DNA of 64,000 bases from the NCBI RefSeq assembly GCF_006007965.1, contig NZ_CP040748.1:2976001-3040000 (forward strand), read 5' to 3'. A program made the translations under genes and the position numbers. The stretch comes from Nocardioides jishulii. GTDB taxonomy: Bacteria > Actinomycetota > Actinomycetes > Propionibacteriales > Nocardioidaceae. This document shows positions 51,115-59,428 of this stretch, in pieces. Below the pieces are notes generated by a model. The model was not told the origin of the DNA. It did no database searches and saw nothing but the letters and a program-made list of their open reading frames with translations. The stretch's first letter is position 1. Each line of letters starts with the position of its first letter.

Positions 51115-51893
51115 CCCTCTCCCCCGACACCGCCCTCGCCCTCGCTGCCGCGGAGGCCGCCGCCGAGGTGCTGCCCGCGGTCACCCCGCTGACGGCCGCC
51201 GGCGCCCAGCAGGGCACCGAGCACGTCACCGCCTCGTTCGCCGGTGCCGCCACCGCCCAGCTCACGGTCGGGGACGGACGTACGCACCGCATCGCCGTCC
51301 TGGTCGGGCAGGACCTCGTGTCAGCGCTCGCCGAGAGCCCCCTGGGTGGCCTCGACCTGGCCGCCGCCACCCAGCCCGCGGTCGACGCGATCGCCGGGGT
51401 CCTGGGCGCCACCGCCCGCGCCGGCGTGGTGACCGAGATGTCCCTGGTCATCTCCGACCTGGCCGGTCCCTTCACCGTGGTCCCGCTGGTCGGCGACGGC
51501 ATCGACGCCGCGGTGCTGCTGCCCGACGCGTTGCTCTCGGCTCCTGCGGCCACCCCCGCAGCCGTCCAGCCGGCGACCGCCACGGTTCCGCAGCAGTTCG
51601 GCACGGCCAGCCCCCAGGTCTTCGCGGGCACCGCCGCCGCTCCGGCCAGCCGCGGCATCGAGATGCTGGCCGGGGTCGACATGGAGGTCACCGTCGAGCT
51701 GGGCCGCACCCGGATGACGGTGCGCGACCTGCTCGCCCTCTCCCCCGGGACCGTGCTCGAGCTCGACCGCGCGGCCGACGGCCCGGCCGACCTGCTGGTC
51801 AACGGTCGTCTGATCGCCCGCGGCGAGGTCGTCGTCGTCGACGAGGACTTCGGCCTGCGGATCACCGAGATCATCGAGGAAGCAGGCGTCTGA
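51111..51893 (+). CDS. fliN: flagellar motor switch protein FliN, FliY-like long form
   Basis: The 260-residue protein has a C-terminal SpoA domain (MLAGVDMEVTVELGRTRMTVRDLLALSPGTVLELDRAADGPADLLVNGRLIARGEVVVVDEDFGLRITEI), which is FliN. An additional about 130-residue N-terminal domain with CheC-like beta strands and an Ala/Thr/Pro linker resembles FliY of Bacillus. No phosphatase E-x2-N motif is obvious. It completes the C ring and overlaps fliM by four bases. Confidence 0.9.
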   Translation: MTLSPDTALALAAAEAAAEVLPAVTPLTAAGAQQGTEHVTASFAGAATAQLTVGDGRTHRIAVLVGQDLVSALAESPLGGLDLAAATQPAVDAIAGVLGATARAGVVTEMSLVISDLAGPFTVVPLVGDGIDAAVLLPDALLSAPAATPAAVQPATATVPQQFGTASPQVFAGTAAAPASRGIEMLAGVDMEVTVELGRTRMTVRDLLALSPGTVLELDRAADGPADLLVNGRLIARGEVVVVDEDFGLRITEIIEEAGV

Positions 51894-51896
51894 CTC

Positions 51897-52382
51897 GTGC
51901 TCGAACTCACCCTCCGGCTGATCTTCTCGCTGGCCGTCGTCGTCGGGCTGCTCCTGCTGCTCGCCCGTTTCGGTGCTCGCCGCTTCTCCGGTGGGGCCGG
52001 CAGCCTGGTGAACGTGGTGCACCGCCAGCCCCTGAGCCGTACGTCGGCCGTCGCGGTCGTGACCGTGGGCAGCCGCGTGCTCGTGCTCGGCACGACCGAG
52101 CAGCAGGTCAGCGTGCTGGCCGAGCTCGACCCGGAGGAGCTCGTCACCGAGGAGCAGGTCGCGGAGGCGCTCGCAGTCCCGACCTCGGGCTCCACCGACG
52201 CCAGCGACACCGCCGGTGCCGAGGCGCCGACTGCCTCGCTGCCCGCGACCCAGGCCCTGACGCCCCCCAAGCACCTGGGGAACCAGCCCGGCTTCGGTGG
52301 GCTGAACGGGTCCGTCCTCTCCCCCAGCACCTGGAAGCAGGCGTTGGCCGCCCTCTCGACTCCCACCAGGAAGGCGTCGTGA
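51897..52382 (+). CDS. fliO: flagellar export gate assembly protein FliO
   Basis: The 161-residue protein has an N-terminal membrane helix (LRLIFSLAVVVGLLLLLARFGARRFSGG), then a small beta domain (VNVVHRQPLSRTSAVAVVTVGSRVLVLGTTEQQVSVLAELD) and an Ala/Ser/Thr-rich tail. This is the usual FliO layout. It helps assemble FliP. Start GTG 51897; the stop overlaps the fliP GTG. Confidence 0.87.
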   Translation: MLELTLRLIFSLAVVVGLLLLLARFGARRFSGGAGSLVNVVHRQPLSRTSAVAVVTVGSRVLVLGTTEQQVSVLAELDPEELVTEEQVAEALAVPTSGSTDASDTAGAEAPTASLPATQALTPPKHLGNQPGFGGLNGSVLSPSTWKQALAALSTPTRKAS

Positions 52383-53272
52383 GCTCCACGCCCCCGCGCC
52401 GGTCGTTGGCCCGCCTGCTGCTCGGCCTGCCCCTGGTGGTGCTGGGACTCTGTGCGCTGCTCACGTGGCCGGCGACTGCGGCGACCGCTGCCGGCACGGG
52501 CGCCACGACCGACGCGTACGCAGCCCTGACCACCCTCGACCTCGAGCGCGGCATGCTGATGGCCGACCCGGGCGGTCCCGACGGTCCTGCCGGCCCGTCC
52601 AGCTCGGTGACCGTGGAGCTCGACGACCTGACCAAGAACCCGAGCACCTCGGTCGTCGTCATCCTGGCGATGACGCTCCTCTCGCTGCTCCCGGCGATCC
52701 TGCTCACCTGCACCAGCTTCACCAAGATCCTCGTGGTGCTGGGCCTCACCCGCAATGCGCTGGGCCTGCAGCAGACGCCGAACAACCAGGTGCTGGCCGG
52801 TCTGGCGCTCTTCCTCAGCCTCTTCATCATGGGCCCCGTCCTGAGCCAGATGAACGACGTCGGCCTGCAGCCCTACCTGGCCGGCGACAAGACCGTCACG
52901 GTGGCCATGGACGACGGGATCGAGCCGCTGCGCGAGTTCATGCTCGACCAGTCGGGCGACGAGGAGCTGCTGCTGCTCACCAACGTCGCCGGCCGCGACC
53001 TGCCCGACGACCGCGCCGACGTCGCCCTCACCACGCTCGTGCCGGCCTTCGTGCTGAGCGAGCTGAAGGAGGCCTTCATCATCGGCTTCGTCATCTTCAT
53101 CCCGTTCCTGGTGATCGACATCGTCGTCTCCGGCGCCCTGATGGCGCTGGGCATGATGATGATGCCGCCGGTGATGGTGTCGCTGCCGTTCAAGCTGCTC
53201 CTCTTCGTCCTCGTGGACGGGTGGGGCCTGGTGATCTCCTCCTTGGTCGCCAGTTACGGCGGGAGTGGCTAG
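52379..53272 (+). CDS. fliP: flagellar export gate protein FliP
   Basis: The 297-residue protein has an N-terminal signal-like helix (about residues 10-35). The canonical FliP motifs follow: SLLPAILLTCTSFTKILVVLGLTRNALGLQQTPNNQVLAGLALFLSLFIMGPV, TLVPAFVLSELKEAFIIGFVIFIPFLVIDIVVSGALMALGMMMMPPVMVSLPFKLLLFVLVDGW. It forms the export channel with FliQ and FliR. GTG 52379 overlaps the fliO stop, and its TAG shares one base with the fliQ GTG. Confidence 0.96.
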   Translation: MSSTPPRRSLARLLLGLPLVVLGLCALLTWPATAATAAGTGATTDAYAALTTLDLERGMLMADPGGPDGPAGPSSSVTVELDDLTKNPSTSVVVILAMTLLSLLPAILLTCTSFTKILVVLGLTRNALGLQQTPNNQVLAGLALFLSLFIMGPVLSQMNDVGLQPYLAGDKTVTVAMDDGIEPLREFMLDQSGDEELLLLTNVAGRDLPDDRADVALTTLVPAFVLSELKEAFIIGFVIFIPFLVIDIVVSGALMALGMMMMPPVMVSLPFKLLLFVLVDGWGLVISSLVASYGGSG

Positions 53273-53541
53273 TGACCGACACCACCGTCATCGAGATCGC
53301 CCTGCAGACGATGCTGGTCGCCCTCAAGCTCTCCGCACCCATCCTGGTGACCTCGCTGGTCATCGGCTTCACGGTCTCGCTCTTCCAGTCGATGACCCAG
53401 ATCCAGGAGTTCACGCTCGCCTTCGTGCCCAAGCTGATCGGTGTCGGCGTGGCCCTGCTGATCTCGGGCAACTGGATGCTGCACACCCTGGTCAACTTCA
53501 CCCTTGACCTCTTCGAGGCGCTGCCCTCGATGCTCGGCTGA
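53272..53541 (+). CDS. fliQ: flagellar export gate protein FliQ
   Basis: The 89-residue protein has two membrane helices and the FliQ signature IEIALQTMLVALKLSAPILVTSLVIGFTVSLFQSMTQIQEFTLAFVPKLIGV. It packs around the FliP/FliR pore. GTG 53272 uses the last base of the fliP stop codon. Confidence 0.96.
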   Translation: MTDTTVIEIALQTMLVALKLSAPILVTSLVIGFTVSLFQSMTQIQEFTLAFVPKLIGVGVALLISGNWMLHTLVNFTLDLFEALPSMLG

Positions 53542-53556
53542 CCCGGAGCCCGAGCC

Positions 53557-54321
53557 GTGACCCTCACCGTGGATGGCCAGGAGCTGATCGGCCTCCTCCT
53601 GGCCTCCGTACGCATCGTCGCGTGGATGGCGATCGTGCCGCCGTTCTCGTCGCGCTCGGTGCCGGCGATGGCCAAGGTCGTGCTCTCCCTCGGCCTCGCC
53701 TTCGCTGTCGGCCCCTCGGCCGCCGGCCAGCTCCCGGTCGACGGCTGGGGCCTGATCGTGGTGACGCTCACCCAGGTCGCCGTGGGCGTGGGCATGGGCT
53801 TCGTGACCTTCCTGCTCTTCCAGGCCATCGCCACGGCCGGCACCCTGGTCGACCTCTTCGGCGGTTTCGCGCTGGCCCAGGGCTTCGACCCGTTGGCCAT
53901 GAACATGAACACCGTCTTCGGCAAGTTCCACCAGATGCTCGCCACGGTGCTGCTCTTCGTCACCGGCGGCCACCTGCTCGTCATCGGGGGCCTGCTGAGC
54001 ACCTTCGAGCTGCTGCCGCTGGGCGAGGTCCCCGACACGGCCGGCGCCCCGGGGGTGCTGACGACCGCCTTCACGCTCTTCTTCGTCACGGCGGTGCAGA
54101 TCGCCCTGCCGATGATCGCCGTGCTCTTCGTGGCCGACCTCGGTCTGGCGCTGCTGACCAAGGTCGCGCCTCAGCTCAACGCGATCAACGTGATGTTCCC
54201 GGCCAAGATCGGCCTGACCCTGCTCCTGCTGGGCCTCTCCTTCCCTGTGCTGCCCGCCGCCCTCGAGCGACTCGTCAACCTCGCCAACGAGGCCATGGCG
54301 ACCATCGCCGGCGGGGGGTGA
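53557..54321 (+). CDS. fliR: flagellar export gate protein FliR
   Basis: The 254-residue protein has about six membrane helices. Its FliR-like segments are RIVAWMAIVPPFSSRSVPAMAKVVLSLGLAFAVGP, FGGFALAQGFDPLAMNMNTVFGKFHQMLATVLLFVTGGH and FVADLGLALLTKVAPQLNAINVMFPAKIGLTLLLLGLSF. Start GTG 53557. It is separate from flhB here, three bases apart. Confidence 0.95.
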   Translation: MTLTVDGQELIGLLLASVRIVAWMAIVPPFSSRSVPAMAKVVLSLGLAFAVGPSAAGQLPVDGWGLIVVTLTQVAVGVGMGFVTFLLFQAIATAGTLVDLFGGFALAQGFDPLAMNMNTVFGKFHQMLATVLLFVTGGHLLVIGGLLSTFELLPLGEVPDTAGAPGVLTTAFTLFFVTAVQIALPMIAVLFVADLGLALLTKVAPQLNAINVMFPAKIGLTLLLLGLSFPVLPAALERLVNLANEAMATIAGGG

Positions 54322-54324
54322 GCG

Positions 54325-55470
54325 GTGTCCGAGGAGAAGACCGAGCAACCCACGGCGCAGAAGCGCAAGGAGAACCGCAAGGAGGGTCAGGTCCCGCGCA
54401 CCCAGGAGCTGGGCGGCTGGGGCTCGATGCTGCTCGTCGGCATGGTCCTGCCCCTCCTGCTGGGCCGCGAGCTGGAGGCGCTGCGTGACCTGATGGTCGC
54501 CTCCTTCCGGGCGGCGTCGTCCCCCGACGTCGCGACCTCGCTCGAGATGCTCTCCGAGGGGTTGTGGCACGTCGGGCTCACCCTGGTGATCCTCGGCTGC
54601 GGCGTGATGGTGATCGGCGTCGCCGCCACCCTCGCCCAGGGCGGCTTCTACCTCGCCACCAAGGCCGTTCAGCCGAAGTGGTCGAAGCTCAACCCGATCA
54701 GCGGCGCCAAGCGGATCTTCGGCCCCCAGGCGTGGTGGGAGGGCGCGAAGATGCTCATCAAGAGCTCGGTCGTGGGCTTCCTGGCCTACGGCGTCATCGC
54801 CTCGATGATCCCCCTGCTCGGCGGCCTGGTGCCGATCCCCGTCGTGCTCGACGTGGTGCGCGAGAAGTCGCTCGCGCTGATCCGCAACGTGGCCGTCGCC
54901 GGCCTGGTGCTCGGCGGGCTCGACTACGCCTTCCAGCGTCGCCGCGTGGGCAAGCAGGCCCGGATGACCAAGCACGAGGTCAAGCAGGAGAGCAAGAACA
55001 CCGAGGGCGACCCCTTGGTCAAGAGCGCCATCCGCTCGCGCCAGCTGGCCGCCTCCCGCAACCGGATGATGGCCGACGTGCCCACCGCCGACGTCGTGCT
55101 GGTCAACCCGACCCACGTCGCGGTGGCGCTGAAGTACGACGCCGAGCGAGGCGCCCCCCAGGTGGTGGCGCGCGGCGCGGGCGCGGTGGCGCAGCGCATC
55201 CGTGACGTGGCCACCGAGCACCGCGTGCCGCTGGTGCGCGACGTACCCCTGGCCCGGGCGCTGCACTCCTCCACCCAGGTCGGACAGGAGATCCCCGCCG
55301 AGCTCTTCGCGGCCGTCGCCCAGGTGCTGGCCTTCGTGATCAGCCGCCGCACCCGTGGCCACCACGGCGGCGAGCACCGTACGCCGCGCGCCGACGAGGA
55401 GCTGCCCCGCGTGCTGCCCGCCGGGCGTCGGCGGCCCTCGACGTCGCCGCCCGCCGGCCCGTCCACCTGA
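54325..55470 (+). CDS. flhB: flagellar export switch protein FlhB
   Basis: The 381-residue protein has an N-terminal EEKTEQPTAQKRKENRKEGQVPRTQEL motif, four membrane helices (about residues 30-200) and a cytoplasmic domain with the self-cleavage site NPTH at residues 261-264 (VLVNPTHVAVALKYD). Cleavage lets export switch from rod/hook to filament substrates. The Arg/Pro-rich tail is longer than usual. Start GTG 54325. Confidence 0.95.
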   Translation: MSEEKTEQPTAQKRKENRKEGQVPRTQELGGWGSMLLVGMVLPLLLGRELEALRDLMVASFRAASSPDVATSLEMLSEGLWHVGLTLVILGCGVMVIGVAATLAQGGFYLATKAVQPKWSKLNPISGAKRIFGPQAWWEGAKMLIKSSVVGFLAYGVIASMIPLLGGLVPIPVVLDVVREKSLALIRNVAVAGLVLGGLDYAFQRRRVGKQARMTKHEVKQESKNTEGDPLVKSAIRSRQLAASRNRMMADVPTADVVLVNPTHVAVALKYDAERGAPQVVARGAGAVAQRIRDVATEHRVPLVRDVPLARALHSSTQVGQEIPAELFAAVAQVLAFVISRRTRGHHGGEHRTPRADEELPRVLPAGRRRPSTSPPAGPST

Positions 55471-55488
55471 CCTGCACCCTCGGAAACC

Positions 55489-55514
55489 CTCAACCCGGCG
55501 ACCGGGTGGCCGAT
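55489..55514 (+). promoter_or_regulatory. FliA-type promoter of flhA
   Basis: CTCA (55489-55492), a 16-base spacer and GCCGAT (55509-55514) form a full match, 78 bases before the flhA ATG, in the 122-base gap after flhB. Confidence 0.76.
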
Positions 55515-55592
55515 CGGACCACCGGACGCCAGGGACGGTGACGCCGGTGCCATGGAGGGCACGCCTCGATCGGTGACCCTGAAAGGTCCTCC

Positions 55593-57644
55593 ATGCCCCT
55601 GAAGCGCCTCACCCAGCTCGGCGTGCCCGTCGGCATCGTGATGATCGTCGTGATGCTCGTCGTGCCGTTGCCGGCGATGGTGCTCGACGTGCTCATCGCC
55701 CTCAACATCACCGGCGCGCTGCTCGTGCTGATGGTCGCGATGTTCGTGAGCCGGCCGCTGGACTTCGCGGCGTTCCCGGCGGTCATCCTGGTGATGACGC
55801 TCTTCCGGCTGGCGCTCAACGTGAGTGCGACGAGGCTGGTGCTGCTCGACGGCTACGCGGGCAAGGTGATCGACACCTTCGGCCACTTCGTGGTGGGCGG
55901 CTCGCTGGTCGTGGGCCTCATCGTCTTCGTGATCCTCCTGGTCATCCAGTTCGTCGTCATCACCAACGGTGCCGGCCGTGTCGCCGAGGTGGGCGCCCGC
56001 TTCACCCTCGACGCGATGCCGGGCAAGCAGATGGCCATCGACGCCGATCTCAACTCCGGGCTGATCACCGAGGAGCAGGCCCGCCAGCGTCGGGCCGACG
56101 TGCACGCCGAGGCGGACTTCTACGGCGCGATGGACGGTGCGTCCAAGTTCGTCAAGGGTGACGCGATTGCCGCCATCATCATCACGCTGGTCAACCTGAT
56201 CGGTGGCTTCGCCATCGGCGTCGCCCAGCTGGGCATGCCCATGGGCGAGGCGATCCAGACCTACAGCCTGCTGTCGATCGGCGACGGCCTCGTCTCCCAG
56301 ATCCCGGCGCTGCTGCTCTCGGTCGCGACCGGCCTCATCGTCACCCGCAACACCGGTGACGACGACATGGGCTCCGACATCCTGCGCCAGATCGGCAGCA
56401 ACAAGATGCCACTGCGCATCGCAGGCTTCGCCGCCTTCTCGCTCTGCCTGATCCCCGGCCTTCCCAAGATCCCCTTCCTGCTCGCCGGCGGGATCATGCT
56501 GCTGGCCTCGGCCAGGGTGCCGGCCGAGGAGGTGCCGCAGACCGCCGAGCAGCGCGAGGCCGAGGCGCTGCCCTCCCCCGACTCCCCCGAGCGGCTGGCG
56601 GCCGAGATCCAGGTCGACGCCCTGGGCCTCGAGCTCTCCCCCGACATCATCGACCTGGTCGACCCCAGCGTCGGCGGCGACCTGCTCGACCGGGTCAAGG
56701 CGCTGCGCCGCAAGGTGGCCTCCGACATCGGCATCGTCGTGCCGCCGGTGCGCACGCGCGACAACATCGACCTGCCGGCGCGGACCTACGCGATCACGCT
56801 CTTCGGCATCGAGGTGGCGCGGGGCGAGGCGCCGCCCGGCTCGGTGATGGCGATCGGCGAGATGTTGGGCAACCTGCCCGGGCAGCCGACCGTGGAGCCG
56901 GTCTTCGGCCTCGAGGCGAAGTGGATCCCCTCCGGTCTCCGCGCCCAGGCCGAGATCAGTGGCGCCACCGTCGTCGACCGCGCCTCGGTGATCACCACCC
57001 ACCTCTCGGAGGTGGTGACCCAGCACGCCGCCCGCCTGCTCGGCCGCGAGGACGTCCGCCTGCTCACCGACGTGGTCAAGCGCACCCACCCGGTCGTCAT
57101 CGAGGAGCTCACCCCCGCCCAGCTCAGCCTGGGCGAGGTGCAGCGGGTGCTCCAGTCACTGCTCGACGAGCAGGTCAGCGTGCGCGATCTCGTACGCATC
57201 TTCGAGGCGCTGTCGTTGCGCGCCGCCGTCTCCAAGGATCTCGACGGGCTCGTGGAGGCCTCACGCCAGGCGCTGGGCCCGGCCATCGTGGCGCCCTACC
57301 TGCAGTCCGGCGACGTGCACGTCATCAGCCTCGACCCGCAGCTCGAGCACCGGATGCTCGAGTCGATGCGCAGCACCGAGCAGGGCGCCGTTCTCGCGCT
57401 CGACCCGGAGACCGGCCAGCGGGTCCTCATGCAGCTCACCGTGCTGGCTCGCGACGCCGAGGAGGCCGACCAGCGCCCGGTGCTGGTCTGCGCGCCCCAG
57501 ATCCGCGCGGCGCTGCGCCGCATGGTGCGTCCGACGCTCGACCGCCTCCCGGTGCTCTCCTACTCCGAGCTGACCGGCACCGGACAGGTCCGCTCGGCGG
57601 GCGTCGTGACGGGCGAGATGAGCCTCACCACCACGGGCGGCTGA
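55593..57644 (+). CDS. flhA: flagellar export gate protein FlhA
   Basis: The 683-residue protein has an N-terminal membrane half (about 8 helices) containing the family signature LALNVSATRLVLLDGYAGKVIDTFGHFVVGGSLVVG and GDAIAAIIITLVNLIGGFAIGV. A cytoplasmic half follows that docks chaperone-substrate complexes (QVDALGLELSPDIIDLVD, RVKALRRKVASDIGIVVPPVR, DLVRIFEALSLRAAVSKDLDGLVEASRQALGPAIV). Length is normal. It is the last gene of the island and is read from its own promoter-like motif. Confidence 0.97.
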   Translation: MPLKRLTQLGVPVGIVMIVVMLVVPLPAMVLDVLIALNITGALLVLMVAMFVSRPLDFAAFPAVILVMTLFRLALNVSATRLVLLDGYAGKVIDTFGHFVVGGSLVVGLIVFVILLVIQFVVITNGAGRVAEVGARFTLDAMPGKQMAIDADLNSGLITEEQARQRRADVHAEADFYGAMDGASKFVKGDAIAAIIITLVNLIGGFAIGVAQLGMPMGEAIQTYSLLSIGDGLVSQIPALLLSVATGLIVTRNTGDDDMGSDILRQIGSNKMPLRIAGFAAFSLCLIPGLPKIPFLLAGGIMLLASARVPAEEVPQTAEQREAEALPSPDSPERLAAEIQVDALGLELSPDIIDLVDPSVGGDLLDRVKALRRKVASDIGIVVPPVRTRDNIDLPARTYAITLFGIEVARGEAPPGSVMAIGEMLGNLPGQPTVEPVFGLEAKWIPSGLRAQAEISGATVVDRASVITTHLSEVVTQHAARLLGREDVRLLTDVVKRTHPVVIEELTPAQLSLGEVQRVLQSLLDEQVSVRDLVRIFEALSLRAAVSKDLDGLVEASRQALGPAIVAPYLQSGDVHVISLDPQLEHRMLESMRSTEQGAVLALDPETGQRVLMQLTVLARDAEEADQRPVLVCAPQIRAALRRMVRPTLDRLPVLSYSELTGTGQVRSAGVVTGEMSLTTTGG

Positions 57645-57649
57645 GCGGC

Positions 57650-57673
57650 GGGCGTACGCCGTGGCGTGCGCCC
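57650..57673. terminator. hairpin terminator between flhA and the kinase gene
   Basis: GGGCGTACGCC and GGCGTGCGCCC (one wobble) form an 11-base stem between the convergent flhA and histidine kinase genes. It could serve both directions. Confidence 0.7.
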
Positions 57674-57683
57674 CTCAGGCCCC

Positions 57684-59153
57684 TCAGGCCTGCTCGGGCT
57701 CCGCCGGCTCCTCCGGTCCGCCACGGGCTCCCACGGGGACGCGCCAGGTGATCACGGTGCCTGACGGCTCCCGGCGCGCGACGGTCAGCGAGCCGCCCAG
57801 GAGCAGCGCCCGTAGGCGGGTGTTCTCCAGGCCGCTACGCGGCGCGTCGAGGTCGATGCCCCGGCCGTCGTCGGTCATCTCGAGGGTGAGCCACCCGTCG
57901 CACCGGACCAGGTCGACGCGGCACATGCTGGCCTCCGCGTGGCGGGCGACGTTGGAGAAGAGCTCGCGCGCGGTGGCGAGCAGGTGTGCGGCCGTCGCGG
58001 GGTCGACGGTCTCGAAGTCCCCCTCGGTGCAGACCAGCGGTGCGAAACCCAGGATCCGGGCATACTCGGCCCCCAGCTCCACGACGTCCTCACGGGGCTT
58101 GATGCACATGCTGTAGGTGAGGTCGAAGATCGCCGAACGCACGCCCTCCATGGTCTTGTCGAGGTCGCCCACGATGCCGGTGAGCTGGTCGCGCAGGGAC
58201 TCGTCGACCTGCCCCCGGGTGAGGGCCTTGATCTGCAGTCCGGCCGCGAAGATCCGCTGGATCACGACGTCGTGGAGGTCCCGGGCGATGCGTTCGCGCT
58301 CCTCGCGCACGATGCTGATCTCACGCTCCCGGAGCGCGCGCGACCGGACCAGCAGGAGCTCGACCTGCTCGGCCACGGTGTCGACCAGGGCCTGCTCCCG
58401 CTCGTCGAGCGGAGCGGAACGGTGCGCGAACCAGACGAGGAGCGAGCGCCGCTCCACGTTGACCTCCCCCACGGGCGCCACGATGACGCGGTCGCCGGAG
58501 AGGTCGACGTCGCGGGCGCCACCGACCGCGACCAGGTCGTCCAGGCGCGGGCGCGCCACGGCGAAGTGCTCGCGCAGCCGGGCGACCTGGCCGGGCGCGA
58601 TGTCGGCGGCCCGCATCTCGTGCAGCCCGCTCGGGTGCGGGAAGAGGACCGCCACGCCGGAGGCTCCGAGCACCGACCGCGCCGCGGCCGTGGTCATCTG
58701 CAGGACCTCCTCGAGCGAGGTTCCCTCCCCGAGGCCACGCACGGCCCGCATGAAGACCTGGGTGCACTCAACCAACCGTCGGCTGTCGGCGTGGGCGCGG
58801 GCGTTGCGCAGGGCCGGGACCGCCTGCTGCACCACGTCGCCCAGGCGCGCGGAGGCGTCCTCGTCGAGACCGTCCCCGGGCACCACGAGGCAGAGCCGCA
58901 CCGCCGCCCGCCCGTCGACCACGAGGTCGACGGAGGTCTCGGTGAACCCTGCCCGGGCGGCGGGCCACTCAGCGGCGGCCGTCCGTCGGGGGGGCGAGGC
59001 CGCGCCGTCACGGTCGAGGACCTCCAGGCGGACCGCGCACGCCCCGGTGGCTGCGCGGGCGTGGGCTGCCAGGCGCTGAAGCACCCCTCCCTCGTCGAGG
59101 TCACACGCCAGGTCGGGCATGACGCTGGTGGACGCCTCGGGGGTCAGGGGCAT
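57684..59153 (-). CDS. GAF-domain sensor histidine kinase, DevS/NreB (HisKA_3) type
   Basis: The 489-residue soluble kinase has an N-terminal region of unclear fold (1-120) and a GAF-like domain (about 140-270). The dimerisation segment carries phospho-acceptor His294 (REERERIARDLHDVVIQRIFAAGLQ) and the HATPase domain shows LLATARELFSNVARHAEA, DDGRGIDL and SGLENTRLRALLLGG. No membrane helix is seen. Kinases of this class pair with NarL-type regulators. None is adjacent; the one in the window is at 20712-21350. The sequence does not settle whether they are partners. Confidence 0.9.
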   Translation of the reverse strand: MPLTPEASTSVMPDLACDLDEGGVLQRLAAHARAATGACAVRLEVLDRDGAASPPRRTAAAEWPAARAGFTETSVDLVVDGRAAVRLCLVVPGDGLDEDASARLGDVVQQAVPALRNARAHADSRRLVECTQVFMRAVRGLGEGTSLEEVLQMTTAAARSVLGASGVAVLFPHPSGLHEMRAADIAPGQVARLREHFAVARPRLDDLVAVGGARDVDLSGDRVIVAPVGEVNVERRSLLVWFAHRSAPLDEREQALVDTVAEQVELLLVRSRALREREISIVREERERIARDLHDVVIQRIFAAGLQIKALTRGQVDESLRDQLTGIVGDLDKTMEGVRSAIFDLTYSMCIKPREDVVELGAEYARILGFAPLVCTEGDFETVDPATAAHLLATARELFSNVARHAEASMCRVDLVRCDGWLTLEMTDDGRGIDLDAPRSGLENTRLRALLLGGSLTVARREPSGTVITWRVPVGARGGPEEPAEPEQA

Positions 59154-59183
59154 GGCCCAAGAATCTCACGTCCGGACACGCAG

Positions 59184-59242
59184 CGACCCACAGGCCGTTC
59201 CGAGGAACGCGAACCGGTGGATGGGACCGGGCCTGTGGGTCG
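59184..59242. repeat. 13-base inverted repeat upstream of the kinase gene
   Basis: CGACCCACAGGCC (59184-59196) and its exact complement (59230-59242) flank 33 bases in the 275-base region between the ABC genes and the kinase start. It could be the terminator of the leftward ABC unit, a leader structure of the kinase mRNA or a protein site. No gene is seen in this region. Confidence 0.5.
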
Positions 59243-59428
59243 GGTGTCTGCGTTGGATTCGCCAGGAGCCTGCTCCTCGCGAGGCGCGAGCTCTACTGGC
59301 TCGCAGCCACCTCACTCATCCGAAAAGACTTCATATCTTCGGACCACCTCCTTTCCGTGTACCTCAACCGTAGGTCGGGGTGGGCGCGGGGACAAGCAGT
59401 TTTTCTGCTGGCCTGCGAGACCGGGCGC

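Noticed and set aside
53269..55377. Minus-strand open frame of 702 codons
   Set aside because: It is a shadow of fliQ-fliR-flhB, which have clear family motifs on the plus strand.
54924..57089. Minus-strand open frame of 721 codons
   Set aside because: It is a shadow of flhB and flhA.
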